NCBI GenBank assembly: GCA_039602395.1
Contig: JBCNJP010000006.1
Span: forward strand, 8,710,766-8,774,765
Direction: 5' to 3'
Source: Deinandra increscens subsp. villosa
Taxonomy: Eukaryota; Streptophyta; Magnoliopsida; Asterales; Asteraceae
Length of the DNA stretch: 64,000 nt
Shown here: positions 21,630 through 31,977 of the stretch, piece after piece
How the letters are laid out: each line of letters begins with the position of its first letter
How positions within the stretch are numbered: the first letter of the stretch is position 1
Made by a program: the position numbers and the translations under genes
The notes under the pieces: model-generated
The model's input: only the letters and a program-made list of their open reading frames with translations
What the model was told of the DNA's origin: nothing
Database searches by the model: none

Positions 21630-23379
21630 ATGGGAAAAAAGCTGCCACGATCACCGGCCACTGTCTCCGACCAAGTGGCCGACGATTTTACCGACCAGGG
21701 TTTGCTTCCGGCCACGGCGGAGGAAACCTGCAACTTTGACGATCGCAAGATCGCAATGCTGCAGCGATCTTCATGTTTCCCCGCCGGAACTGAGTTTCGC
21801 CCTTTTGACCCGTCACTGAAAGCCGACCATATTTCCGATGATTGGGTCTGTTTTCTTCACTACCCTTTCATGTTGGGGATGACATTTCCTTTCCCGGACC
21901 TGGTCGCCGATTTCTTTTCTATTACCAACCTTGCCTACTCCCAAGTGATGCCCATGGTGTGGCGAATCCTTTTCTGTCTTCATCATCTGAACCAAACCCG
22001 CAACTTAAACATTGGGGTCGCCGAGATTTGCAAAGTGTACCGGCTGGCCACCCATGGCAACAGCAGGTTCGTCTTGAAGATTAGAACCGGAGAAGCTCAG
22101 ATGATCCCTAGGACTTCTCACAACGACCACGATTGGAAGCGTCAATTTTTCTTTGTGAAACGAAGTAGCCTTGTTGGTTGTGAGAACCTTCCTACCCAGT
22201 GGGTCATTAAGGGTAGGAAGAGTTTTAGTAACATTCTAATCCCGTATACTCTTCCATTGCACGTAACTGATATGATTGTGTTTCTGTCTTTGCAGCGCCC
22301 AAGTTTGAAGCTTTGATAAAACCAACCCGTGAATCCTCCAAGAAGCTCAAGGATCTTTTCAGCATCCCAGCAGCAGAAAGGAGCTGCCAGCCCGAGGACG
22401 TTTCAAGTGCCAGAAGCATTTCCCAGCAATCTCTTAGCCCTTCAAGAACCATGTCAACAGGTACTTTCATTTAATTGTTCCCTTTTCGTTTTTGAATCGT
22501 GTTTTATTATTTCTGAAATTGATCCTTCACTGTCTATGATGAAGCTCCAGGTTCAGCCTCCAACTTCTCCTTCAAGGACATTAAGCTGCTCATTGCTAAG
22601 AAAGAGAAAACTGAAGAAACCAGCAGCAAGGCTCCTACTGACGCCTCAGCCCCCAAGTTCCGAGCTCCTAGCACTCGTTCCAAGACTTCTTCTGCCAAGA
22701 AGCGCAAAGCTCCTGACTCCACTATCAATGTGGACAGCTTCGATGATCTCCCTCCTGTTGCAGCTGCTAACAAGCTGCTCTCACTGTAGGCTGTAGTGAA
22801 TATTGTAAGTTGTAGCTTAATAACAGGGAAATATGTAAAAATGAAAGTTATAACACTTCCCTTTTTGATTCTGATGTGCAGGGCATTGACAAACTGAGCC
22901 ACGAGGTGATTGACCTCGAAGGTAAAGTGGAAGCCCTGGAGCAGAAGCTCGAAGCAGCTGAGCAGAAGCTTGAAGCCTCTGAGCTCAAACTTGATCAGGC
23001 CACGCTCCGTCTTGAGAAGCTGAACAAGGCCACAGCCAGCAACACTCGCCACTATGAGAAGCAGCTCAAAGAGAAAGATGCTGCAGCTGCTGAAGCCCTG
23101 AAGCAGGCCGAATTGAACGCTCAATCTTCAGCCGCCATCAGCGTGCTGGAGTGTATGATTGAGATGGCGACTGCTGCACAGGCTGATGGCTTTACTCCAG
23201 AGAGCTGGCCGGTGAAGGACTGGGAGGAGAGCCTTAAGAAGCTGTTGGCTGAGAGGGGAGATGCTCCTGAAAAGGCTGAGAAGGAGGCTGAGCCGGAGGT
23301 TGAGAAGGAAAAGGGCAAGGAGGTTGAGCAGGCGGAGGCTGCTGGTGATAAGCTGGGCGATGAAGGCAATCTTGACTAG
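21630..23379 (+). CDS. Antisense, intron-containing extra gene inside the Tat element
   Basis: This gene lies on the strand opposite to gag-pol, between pol and the 3' LTR. Exon 1 (21630-22212) starts at Met and encodes about 194 residues: a Phe-Arg-Pro-Phe-Asp-Pro motif, a Tyr-Pro-Phe-Met-Leu-Gly-Met-Thr-Phe-Pro-Phe-Pro core and a His-Asn-Asp-His-Asp-Trp motif. This resembles the domain catalogued as putative gypsy-type transposon (Transposase_28). GT-AG introns at 22213-22295 and 22461-22550 join exons 2 and 3 in frame (Ser/Lys-rich, basic). A final exon (22882-23379) encodes a Glu/Lys/Ala heptad coiled coil and an acidic tail. The third junction does not join cleanly: exon 3 meets a stop at 22787 and the GT at 22786 gives the wrong phase. 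Antisense extra ORFs are known in Tat/Grande-type elements; the function is unknown. Confidence 0.75.
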
Positions 23380-24672
23380 GTCGGAGCCCGCTTTTTTAGG
23401 TTTGTTTGGTTTGGTTCTTTTGGTAAACAATGGTGGTTGTGAAACAAAACAATGAAACAATGGTAACATAACAATGGGGCTTGGATGGAGGGACCTTGAG
23501 TTTCAAGGCGAAGTCCAAGCTCCTTGAACAATGCAGTTGGCCTCAGGTGGAGGGATCTTGGGTTCCAAGACGAAGCCTGAGGTTAACTTTTTATTTTCCT
23601 GCAAATATATGACTTAGTAGCATTTTGATCATCATGGTGTGCCGTGTATGCTTTTAATTATTTTGAAAAATGTTTGAATGAGGATCCTACAGGATGCTCA
23701 GCATAGTTTAGTTTAAAAACTCGAAAGTTTATTAAAATTTTGTCAATGTTAACAAACCATGATGCCATCTAATACTTAGTAATAAAAATACGTATTAAAC
23801 GCAGTATCAATATAACCTGTTTGAGAATACTCCAACCGTAGAGGTAGTCAGGATCTCTAAGGATCCTTAGGAATCCTTAAGATAGATTTGATGAAATTCC
23901 GATTTTAAGGCATAAAATACCTTAAAAACCTTGAGCACTTGTGAATAAGTTAAACTGGGGTCAAGCCCAATCTTGTATTCTCGCAGTGTAAAACGTTTTA
24001 TAAAACTTGGGTCTAAGCCAACTGGGGTCAAGCCCGAAACTTGAGAGACACAAGTGTGTCTAAGCCTTAATTAATGCGAGAGCATCAACAACCTTTGCTA
24101 ACCTGAGGACAAGCTCATAGATACTTGGGACTAAGCCAACTGGGGTCAAGCCCATAACTTAGGAGACACGAAGGTGTCTAAACCTTAGTTGACACGAAAA
24201 TGCCAAAAACCTTAGAATCTTTGCGAGATGACACGTCTGCCACTCATATTGAAGTGCACTCTATGGCCAACAGTGATGAAATTATCAGCCACCCTAGGAT
24301 GAACTGGTCGCACCACCTTGAACCATAGGCCACCATCGTGCGCTCCTGGCGAGGGTTTTGCGCTCCTGGCGATTCCCATTAGTGAACGAGAAGGTGAAAA
24401 CCTCCTAAACCTTTGATTGCATTCAGAATGCATTTGACTTAGAAGAGGTGATCAGCCTCTAACTTATGACAGGATGCTCCGAATAGCTGCAAAACACTTC
24501 AAGGCTCGGTGAGGGGTGGGTGTTAGTTTGGCTAACACCCCTCCGATGCTTAAGTCAGTAATTACTTCACAAAAATAATAATATGAAATTAAAATAATGG
24601 TTAAAGTCATACCTGAGGTCTTTGAAGTTTAGACAAGGATTCCTTGATATGCTCAAAGGATCTAGAAAGCAC
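23380..24672 (-). other. Tat 3' untranslated region with tandem repeats
   Basis: There is no coding frame. At 23475-23585 a unit of about 60 bp with TGGAGGGA(C/T)CTTG(A/G)G(T/G)TTC is present twice. At 23940-24215 a 119-bp unit (ACTTGGG(T/A)CTAAGCCAACTGG at 24004 and 24123) is present about 2.3 times. GCGCTCCTGGCGA occurs twice near 24340-24372. The 3' regions of Tat elements are known to be hypervariable and to seed satellite repeats. Confidence 0.75.
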
Positions 24673-27600
24673 TTACATAAAATATAACTTCAAGTGAATT
24701 GCATTCCAAGCTCTTGGGAGCAGCTCACCTTCCATAGTAGCCAATCTATATGCTCCCTTTCCAGCTTCTAAATCTATTAAATAGGGACCTTCCCATTTGG
24801 GTGCAAGTTTCCCATGTGCTGGATTGGTCGTATTTTGAAAAGCTTTTCTGAGTACCAGATCTCCTACTTGAAATCTTCTGATCCTGAGATTCCTGTTGTA
24901 AGACTTGGCTATCCTTTGCTGGTATGCTGCCATCCGGAATTTTGCGAGGTCTCTGACTTCATCTATCGTTTCAAGATCTTCAAGGAGCTCCTGCTTATTG
25001 GCTTCAAAATCCCGGCAGCTTGTTCTGGCAGTTGGCATCACCATTTCAGTGGGTATTACAGCTTCTGAGCCAAACACTAAGGAAAATGGTGTTCGACCAG
25101 TAGCATTTTTGGAGGTCGTTCTGTCGGCCCACAATACAAAAGGTAGTTCTTCAGCCCATTTCCCTTTTTTATCTCCTAGCTTCTTCTTAAGGTTATTGAT
25201 GATAATCTTATTGCTCGACTCTGCCTGGCCATTGGCTTGTGGATGTATGGGAGTTGAAGTTACCATTTTGATGCCCCATGCCTCACAAAAACTAGTTGTT
25301 CTTTTGCCAATAAACTGAGATCCATTGTCACACACTATTTCCGATGGGATTCCAAACCTTGTCAAGATATTCCTTTTGATGAAAGAAATCACTTCCTTTT
25401 CTCGAACTTGGACAAAGGCTTCGGCTTCGATCCACTTAGAAAAGTAGTCCGTCATGGCTAGCATGAAGACTTTTCCTCCAGGTGCTACAGGCAGCTTACC
25501 AACTATATCCATGCCCCATTTCATGAACGGCCACGGAGACGATATTGAATGAAGCGGCTCAGCAGGCTGATGGAGGATATTGCCGTGCCGCTGGCATGCA
25601 TCACACTTCTGAACAAAGGCCATTGCATCCTTTTTCATAGTAGGCCAGTAGTATCCTGTCCTCAATACCTTGGAAAAGAGTGATCTGCCCCCAGTGTGAT
25701 TGCCACAATCACCTTCATGAATATCCTGAAGTACCGCATGTGCTTCAGGCTGCTCGAGGCATCTCAAGTATGGTCCTGCAAGAGATTTCTTGTATAAGAT
25801 ACCATTTATTATTGAATATGGAATTACCTTTGTTCGGAAGAGTCTGGAGTTCTCGTTTTTTGGGATTTCTCCTTCTTGGATAAATCTCCTGATAGGGTAA
25901 GTCCAGGATTCTTGAGGATCCTGGGAGTCTGTCATTTCTTGATCTTTATCTGTTGTAACATCATTAACTTCTTGTTCTTCAATTGCTGGTGTCAGGATGT
26001 GAGTTATGGGAATCTTGACACCTTCTGGGATTCTTAAAGATGATGCTAAATTTGCCAAAGCATCAGCTTCTGCGTTTTCTTCTCTGGGTATCTGTGATAT
26101 GCTGCAATTTTCAAAAGATAATGCTAATTGTTTTACAAGGTCCAGATATTTGGTTAGCCTTTCGCCTTTCACTGCATAGGATCCATTAAATTGGTTAGTT
26201 AATAACAAGGAGTCAATAAAAACTTGAATGTGTTGGATATCCATATCTTTAGCGAGTTGTAATCCTGCAATTAAAGCTTCGTATTCAGCTTCATTGTTGG
26301 TGGCTTTGAATTCACAATGGATAGATAGAGGGATAATGTCCCCCTGTGGCGATTTCAGTAGCACACCAAGTCCTGTTCCTCTAACGTTAGATGCTCCATC
26401 TGTATATAGTATCCAGCTGCCTGAAGCTTCTTCGAGCTGCTTGACCTCAAGTTCAACTTCTGGCAGTATGTCGCTGCTGAAATCAGCCACAAAATCTGCA
26501 AGGGCTTGTGACTTGATTGCTGTTCTTGGCTCATATATGATATCATAGGCACTTAATTTAACTGCCCATTTCGCCATTCTACCTGACATTTCTGGTTTTC
26601 TCAAGACACACTTAACAGGATAGTTAGTTTTCACGTAAATAACATGAGTTTCAAAGTAATGTCTTAATTTTTGTGAAGCCATGACAAGAGCTAAAATCAA
26701 TTTTTCCAAATAAGAGTACCTGGTTTCAGCATCTAATAGTGTTTTGCTTACATAATATACCGGATGTTGTTGTCCCTCATGATCTTTCACAAGCACAGCA
26801 CTTACTGAGCTGCCTGAGACTGCTAAATAGAGGGATAGTGGTTCGCCCTTGACTGGTTGCATTAGAAGTGGAGCGGATGATAAATATTCTTTCAAGGAGC
26901 TCAGAGCTGCTTCGTGTTTCTCACCCCATTCGAACTTTTTATTCTTCTTCAATATGTCATAGAATTCTTTGCTCTTTTCAGACGATCTCGATATGAACCT
27001 GTTGAGCGCTGCCACTCTGCCAGTTAGTCTCTGAACTTCTTTGACATTTGTTGGAGACTTCAGGTTTATGATTGCTTGTATTTGCTCAGGGCTGGCCTCA
27101 ATTCCCCTTTCAGTAACCATAAAGCCTAAAAACTTGCCGGCTCTTACTCCGAAATGGCACTTGGAAGGATTCAATTTCATGTTGAATTGGTCCAGGATAT
27201 CAAAAGCAGCTTCAAGATCTCTAGGGTGGTCCTTCGCTTTTTTCGATTTCACCACCATATCATCGATGTATACTTCCATGGTGTCCCCCAGCTTGTCTTT
27301 AAACATCATGTTGACTAGCCTTTGGTATGTGGCACCTGCATTTCGTAAACCAAAAGGCATTGCAATATAACAATAAATACCTGTAGGGGTCATGAAGGCT
27401 GTGTCTTCCTGATCTGATGGTTCCATTTGAATTTGTTGAAAGCCCGAAGATGCGTCCATAAAAGTTAGCATCTCATGCCCAGCAGTTGCGTCCACCATAG
27501 AATCAATATGCGGTAGAGGGAATGGGTCTTTAGGGCAGGCCTTGTTTAGGTCTGTGTAATCTACACATACCCTCCACTTACCATTCTTCTTTTGGACTAC

Positions 27601-27945
27601 CACCACATTAGCCAACCAGCGAGGATACTTAACTTCTCTGATCATTTTTGATTTGAGCAGCCTGTCAACTTCCTCTTGGATTATGATGTTTCTCTCAGGA
27701 GCGAACTTTCTTCTCTTCTGATGTATTGGCCTGAAAGATTCATCTATACCAAGTTTATGAGTAATAATATCTTTGGATATACCTGTCATGTCTTCATGTT
27801 TCCATGCAAAGGTTGTGACTCTGGACTTTAAGAGGCTCACGAGCTGCTCCTCAGTATCCTCAGGAATATTTGTTCCTACCAGCACTTTGGTTTCAGGATC
27901 TTCAGGATTGAGTTGAACTTCTTTGGTCTCCAATTCCTTCGTCAT
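24673..27945 (-). CDS. pol: pol: reverse transcriptase, RNase H, second RNase H, integrase
   Basis: A 1090-codon frame with no break. RT spans about residues 65-240, with FMDASSG around Asp163 and YIDD at 226-229. The original RNase H (about 370-490) has Gly/Ser where the first catalytic Asp is expected (LAVSGSS). A second RNase H (about 511-636) carries YTDGAS (Asp516), an EAEYEAL acidic block, FIDS (Asp578) and ADALAN (Asp628). Integrase has a His743/His750/Cys781/Cys784 finger and an Asp813, Asp873, Glu909 triad with the classic 35-residue spacing. It is in the same frame as the upstream gag-protease, from which it is separated only by the UAG at 27976-27978. It is therefore most likely made as a read-through fusion rather than from its own Met. 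Confidence 0.95.
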   Translation of the reverse strand: MTKELETKEVQLNPEDPETKVLVGTNIPEDTEEQLVSLLKSRVTTFAWKHEDMTGISKDIITHKLGIDESFRPIHQKRRKFAPERNIIIQEEVDRLLKSKMIREVKYPRWLANVVVVQKKNGKWRVCVDYTDLNKACPKDPFPLPHIDSMVDATAGHEMLTFMDASSGFQQIQMEPSDQEDTAFMTPTGIYCYIAMPFGLRNAGATYQRLVNMMFKDKLGDTMEVYIDDMVVKSKKAKDHPRDLEAAFDILDQFNMKLNPSKCHFGVRAGKFLGFMVTERGIEASPEQIQAIINLKSPTNVKEVQRLTGRVAALNRFISRSSEKSKEFYDILKKNKKFEWGEKHEAALSSLKEYLSSAPLLMQPVKGEPLSLYLAVSGSSVSAVLVKDHEGQQHPVYYVSKTLLDAETRYSYLEKLILALVMASQKLRHYFETHVIYVKTNYPVKCVLRKPEMSGRMAKWAVKLSAYDIIYEPRTAIKSQALADFVADFSSDILPEVELEVKQLEEASGSWILYTDGASNVRGTGLGVLLKSPQGDIIPLSIHCEFKATNNEAEYEALIAGLQLAKDMDIQHIQVFIDSLLLTNQFNGSYAVKGERLTKYLDLVKQLALSFENCSISQIPREENAEADALANLASSLRIPEGVKIPITHILTPAIEEQEVNDVTTDKDQEMTDSQDPQESWTYPIRRFIQEGEIPKNENSRLFRTKVIPYSIINGILYKKSLAGPYLRCLEQPEAHAVLQDIHEGDCGNHTGGRSLFSKVLRTGYYWPTMKKDAMAFVQKCDACQRHGNILHQPAEPLHSISSPWPFMKWGMDIVGKLPVAPGGKVFMLAMTDYFSKWIEAEAFVQVREKEVISFIKRNILTRFGIPSEIVCDNGSQFIGKRTTSFCEAWGIKMVTSTPIHPQANGQAESSNKIIINNLKKKLGDKKGKWAEELPFVLWADRTTSKNATGRTPFSLVFGSEAVIPTEMVMPTARTSCRDFEANKQELLEDLETIDEVRDLAKFRMAAYQQRIAKSYNRNLRIRRFQVGDLVLRKAFQNTTNPAHGKLAPKWEGPYLIDLEAGKGAYRLATMEGELLPRAWNAIHLKLYFM

Positions 27946-27969
27946 CTGAATTCTTCGTGTTGGTTTCTT

Positions 27970-27978
27970 TAATTGCTA
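27970..27978 (-). promoter_or_regulatory. Leaky stop: UAG CAA UUA between gag-protease and pol
   Basis: The minus strand reads GCA TAG CAA TTA AAG, with gag-protease and pol in the same frame on either side. UAG followed by CARYYA (here CAA UUA) is the established stop read-through context of tobamovirus replicase. It would give mostly Gag-protease and a small amount of Gag-Pol, the ratio retroelements need. Confidence 0.85.
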
Positions 27979-30684
27979 TGCTGGCTTTGACTTGATAGTG
28001 TTCTTCATAGCAGAAGTGTAGCAGTCTTTGGCTTCTTGTTGATCACTTAGTATTCTTACAACTCCCCAAGGTGTGGGAAGCTTCACACATTGATGATAGG
28101 TAGATGGAACTGATTTCATGTCATGGATCCATGGCCTTCCCAAGATTACGTTGCAACAAGGAAGGGAGTCAATAACGCAGAATTTCTGCATGGAGTTGAC
28201 CCCTTCAATGTAAACAGGAAGTCTGATGTCTCCAACCGTATGCTTGGTTTCTCCGCTAAATCCTACTAACACTGAGGATCTTGGAATTATCTCTTCTTCG
28301 GGAATGCTCATCTTCTTAAGCACGTCCAATTGGATAATGTTGACCGAACTGCCATTATCTATCAGGATCCTGCGAACATAATGGTTAGCAATACACAATG
28401 TAATTACCAGACTGTCATGATGAGGGTCCTGGATGTCTTGCTTATCAGTTTCGTCAAAAGAAATGACTTTGTCTTCAGTCAATATTGCATTCTTCTTTGG
28501 TCGACTGCCTTGATCCATTTTAGCCTCCTTGGCACGTCTTTTTGCTGATGAGAAAGAGGCTCCACATATGTCAGATCCTCCGGAGATGAAGTTGATCACT
28601 TTGGCATCTGCTGGTGGTGATTGCGCTCTTTTGGGCAGCTCAGCAGCTTCTTGAGTTTTACTCTTCTTTCTGCCGAACAATTCCTTGAGATGCCCCTTGC
28701 TGAGCAGGTAACTGATTTCTTTCCGAAGTGCTATGCAATCATCTGTTAAGTGCCCAAAGTCTTCGTGGTAGGCACACCATTTAGACTTATCTTTCCATGA
28801 TCCTTGTTTATCCGATTTTCTTGGCCACCTGGCTTTATCACCTAGATCATGCAAGGCACATAACAAACCACTTGTGTCAACCGAAAAACAGTAATCAGAT
28901 ACCTTTGGGAAGTCTTCCTCGTCGTCATCATCTTCAACTGCATTAACCCTGGGATTATCATTCCTGTAATAGGGTTTGGTTCGTTGTTGCTTTCCGGGAG
29001 AATCTGTTCTCCTGCCTAATGATTCATCGCCTCTTTTCTGGACCTTCTTGTCATCTTCTAATCTGATGAACCTCAATGCCCTTGTTCTGACTTCATCAAG
29101 GTTCCTGCAAGGAGTCATAACCAAATCATCATAAAATCGGGAATCCCCTCTAATCCCCATTTTGAAGGCTTCTACAGCAGCAGCCATATCCAGGTTAGGG
29201 ATATCCAGTGCTTCTCGACCGAATCTGGCCACATAATCCCTTAGGGATTCATTGGATTTCTGAACTATCCTGTACAAGTCACCCGTGAGCTTCTCAAAGC
29301 TCCTGCTGCAAGAAAACTGGTTATTAAACAAGTTAACCAAATGAGGAAAAGATGTAATAGTATTAGGAGGGATACTGAGTAGCCATTTCAAGGCTGGTCC
29401 TGTTAGTGTTGAGCCGAATCCCTTGCATAAGCAAGCTTCTTTGATGTTTACAGGAATGGGGTTGATCTCCATCCGTTCCCTATATTGTGCCACGTGTTCC
29501 TCGGGATCTGTGGTCCCGTCGTAGAGTTTCATGTTGGGAGTTTGAAATCTTTTTGGTATCTCCACGTCACAAATGGGCCATGCAAATCTAGAAACTCTGT
29601 GGCTGCCTGCTGGCACTTCAGGAATTGGACGAATAACACCAGGAACACTTGAGATCATATCCTTTAACCTCTGAAGTTCCCTAGCAATAGTCGGGTTGAT
29701 ACCTGCATCCTGCACAGTTCCTTGGTTAGGGTGTACATAGAAATTATCGAAGTTGTTACCGGCCCTGGAAGTTTGGAGATGGATCTGGGGTCCATATTCA
29801 GCATCCCTAAGGATGGTCGGCTCAGTCGTGGTTCCCATTTGCATGGGGATAAAGTCTCCTTCATGCATCTCCTGAGATGAACCTGGGAATATGCCTGCAG
29901 AGACAGTAGGGTTAGAAAATAAGGATCCTTGAGGATCCTGAGCTGCTCGGAAGCGGCTCCGGTATGGTTGGAATGGCTGAGATGAAGATCCCTGTAGCAT
30001 CTGTGGAGTAGGCATTGCTGACTGCTGACTCCAAGGCTCATGTAGGTTTGTTGCCGCGAATTGTTGTGGTCGAGATGCGGATTGATGCATTGAGACTGCT
30101 GGCACCCGATGGTTTAAAAACCCGGCTGGTTGCTGACTTGAGCATCTCGGCGGCTGCTGACTTCCATATTCGCTGTAGTAAGATTCTGGGGGTTGCTCAG
30201 AGTAGAATCCAGAGTATTCCAGATCCATCGTCCTGGAAGTCTTCTGATGCTGAGTGCCTGAGGATCCTGCGGTGGTAACTGTTGCAATACCTGACTTTTG
30301 AACAGTAGAGGGATTTACTTTCTGTTTCGGCTGCTCCGATATTTCCGGAGAGTTAAACCCGAATGATTTTGGGATCAAAGGGCTGATTTCCTCTACTGGT
30401 TTCTTCGATTTCTTCAATTCCATGATCTCCTTCATCATTCTCTCGTTGGTTTTGGTTTGTTCATCCGCATGGGCCTTCATTTGCCTGATCAAAACATAGA
30501 GATCGTTATTAGAAATAGTAGAGTCAATGGACGTACCTTGAGATCCCTGAAAAGTAGGATATTCCACTCTTTTAGCGTCGGTGCCGGTCATTTTCTTCAA
30601 CATTGGGGGGAGACCAGTGTCGACAGTCGGTTTAGTGGATGAAACAGATTTTGAGGTGAATTTTGGTTGAGTCGACATTTTCAA
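27976..30684 (-). CDS. gag: gag-protease polyprotein of the Tat element
   Basis: A 902-codon frame starts at Met 30684, just inside the primer site (a Met at 30678 is an alternative start). Residues 1-350 are a Gln/Pro/Ser-rich spacer. About 360-540 is a retrotransposon capsid domain (Tyr-Asp-Gly-Thr-Thr-Asp-Pro-Glu-Glu-His, Phe-Asn-Asn-Gln-Phe). Near 640 there is a Cys-X2-His-X4-His-X4-Cys finger (CAYHEDFGHLTDDC). About 755-870 is an aspartic protease with LIDNGSS around residue 772 and ILGRPW as the flap-end block. IDNGSS rather than IDTGAS is normal for plant Tat proteases. Gag packages RNA in the cytoplasm and the protease matures the particle. There is no internal stop, and the frame ends in the UAG described separately. 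Confidence 0.95.
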   Translation of the reverse strand: MKMSTQPKFTSKSVSSTKPTVDTGLPPMLKKMTGTDAKRVEYPTFQGSQGTSIDSTISNNDLYVLIRQMKAHADEQTKTNERMMKEIMELKKSKKPVEEISPLIPKSFGFNSPEISEQPKQKVNPSTVQKSGIATVTTAGSSGTQHQKTSRTMDLEYSGFYSEQPPESYYSEYGSQQPPRCSSQQPAGFLNHRVPAVSMHQSASRPQQFAATNLHEPWSQQSAMPTPQMLQGSSSQPFQPYRSRFRAAQDPQGSLFSNPTVSAGIFPGSSQEMHEGDFIPMQMGTTTEPTILRDAEYGPQIHLQTSRAGNNFDNFYVHPNQGTVQDAGINPTIARELQRLKDMISSVPGVIRPIPEVPAGSHRVSRFAWPICDVEIPKRFQTPNMKLYDGTTDPEEHVAQYRERMEINPIPVNIKEACLCKGFGSTLTGPALKWLLSIPPNTITSFPHLVNLFNNQFSCSRSFEKLTGDLYRIVQKSNESLRDYVARFGREALDIPNLDMAAAVEAFKMGIRGDSRFYDDLVMTPCRNLDEVRTRALRFIRLEDDKKVQKRGDESLGRRTDSPGKQQRTKPYYRNDNPRVNAVEDDDDEEDFPKVSDYCFSVDTSGLLCALHDLGDKARWPRKSDKQGSWKDKSKWCAYHEDFGHLTDDCIALRKEISYLLSKGHLKELFGRKKSKTQEAAELPKRAQSPPADAKVINFISGGSDICGASFSSAKRRAKEAKMDQGSRPKKNAILTEDKVISFDETDKQDIQDPHHDSLVITLCIANHYVRRILIDNGSSVNIIQLDVLKKMSIPEEEIIPRSSVLVGFSGETKHTVGDIRLPVYIEGVNSMQKFCVIDSLPCCNVILGRPWIHDMKSVPSTYHQCVKLPTPWGVVRILSDQQEAKDCYTSAMKNTIKSKPA

Positions 30685-30737
30685 GAATCGGTAATGGGAA
30701 GAAGATCAAGGCTCTTAATCGAATTCAAACACCGTTT

Positions 30738-30755
30738 GCCCCACGGTGGGCGCCA
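30738..30755 (-). promoter_or_regulatory. Primer binding site of the Tat element
   Basis: The minus strand reads TGGCGCCCACCGTGGGGC three bases inside the 5' LTR. The form is typical of Tat elements; I do not assign the tRNA. Confidence 0.85.
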
Positions 30756-30758
30756 AAT

Positions 30759-31335
30759 TGTTTTGGTCAAAAACTGCCTAAGCAATTAGTTGATCAAATT
30801 TCGTAAGTGAGGTAGCGTGTTTGAAGTAAATAAAGCTAAAAATGTAAGTTTGGAGATTAACACGAGGATGTAACGAGGGAAAATCCAAGTATCCTTGAGT
30901 ATCCTCAAGGAGCCTGGAAAAAAACCTCGGGGGCCGGTTCAAAGTACCTGCCTCCTAAAACTTTTATATGAAAGAATGTTTTGTACAAAGAATGAGCTCG
31001 TATTCTAAGTGTTGCAGAGAATTGTAATCGTAAAAGAGGTGTGTGTGTGTGCAAGCCTAGAGCTCGGTTTAAATAAGAAGTACATAGCAACAAACTATCC
31101 TAAAAAATAGCAACTAAGTCCACGTTCGCCAGTTAGCCGTTTGAATCCCAACTGACCCACGATTCTGTTGATTGACCGAGTCTTTAGGACACGTGATGAA
31201 TGACTGAGTCAACCTGCGAGTAATAAACAATGGAGAAGCAACCGTTAGTAAATAAATATTATTCAGGATCCTTACCATGAAGTGCCTACGAGCTGACGTG
31301 AGCTGCTTAGTGTCTCCTGAATTCTAGTACCAACA
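30759..31335 (-). repeat. 5' LTR of the Tat element
   Basis: 577 bp, the same as 20790-21366 but for one base. It is bounded outward by the CCTGC duplication. Confidence 0.97.
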
Positions 31336-31977
31336 CCTGCCATTATGTCCATTTCAACAAGTCCTGAAGCAGAGGAGTTGGATGCGACCCCTTCCCTTCA
31401 GATCCCGAACACCCAAGCCGATGAACCAGTCAAGAGAACAGAGGAAATGCTCAGACCAGATAAGATGCCCGTCTCATCATCATCAGATATTGGTAAGAGT
31501 ATACCTCTTCCAACTCAGGTACGCATTTCTCCACCTTCTCTTGAAAGTCTTTATAGTGTACCTACTAAATGCTAGATTTTTCAAGGAATTGTTCACTTCA
31601 CCTAAACTCGAAGAATTACAGCAAGTAATATTTACAAAAGAACTATCATTGCACTTTAGACAACTTTCTGATAAATAATCTATGTCATGCTTTATCAAAA
31701 AGAAAATACAAATGGCTGTAGTTATGATAGTTTATTTGTAAATATGATGCCTACTATATTGCTTAATAAATTAGAGTTAGGAGAAATGACCCCTTTTTGC
31801 CTGCCGTTCATCCTCTCTGATCCTTCTATCCGTCTATCCAAAGGAGTTGTCAAAGATTTCCTAATCCGTGTTAACGATGTTAACATTCCCTCGGATTTCG
31901 TTATCCTTAATGATACCCCTTTAGTCTTCGGAAGAACCCTCTTAGAAAATTGGAGGTGTGATAAACCCGGACAATGA
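31336..31977 (+). pseudogene. pol: Athila gag end and aspartic protease
   Basis: The interrupted frame resumes at 31341 with an acidic Ser/Pro-rich segment, shifts frame near 31560-31690, and continues as a protease (31687-31977) with the block Met-Met-Pro-Thr-Ile-Leu-Leu-Asn-Lys-Leu, Asp-Phe-Val-Ile-Leu and the terminal Phe-Gly-Arg-Thr-Leu-Leu (usual form LGRPFL). The Asp-X-Gly active site expected upstream near 31720 is not recognisable. It is decayed. The protease normally processes Gag-Pol. Confidence 0.72.

Larger units (their letters stand above)
20790..31335 (-). mobile_element. Tat-lineage Ty3/gypsy element, complete and very young, TSD CCTGC
   Basis: A 10,546-bp element with 577-bp LTRs (20790-21366, 30759-31335) differs at a single base I can find (near 20949 C versus 30918 A). 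The target duplication CCTGC lies at 20785-20789 and 31336-31340. Minus-strand order: 5' LTR, primer site, gag-protease frame, in-frame UAG, RT/RNase H/second RNase H/integrase frame, a 3.3 kb 3' region with tandem repeats and an antisense gene, purine tract, 3' LTR. A second, archaeal-type RNase H before integrase is diagnostic of the Tat group. Both long frames are intact, so it may still be able to transpose. Confidence 0.96.

Noticed and set aside
22534..23124. Minus-strand 196-codon frame
   Set aside because: It is antisense to the exon 3 and coiled-coil regions of the antisense gene and crosses its introns; composition reflects the complementary codons.
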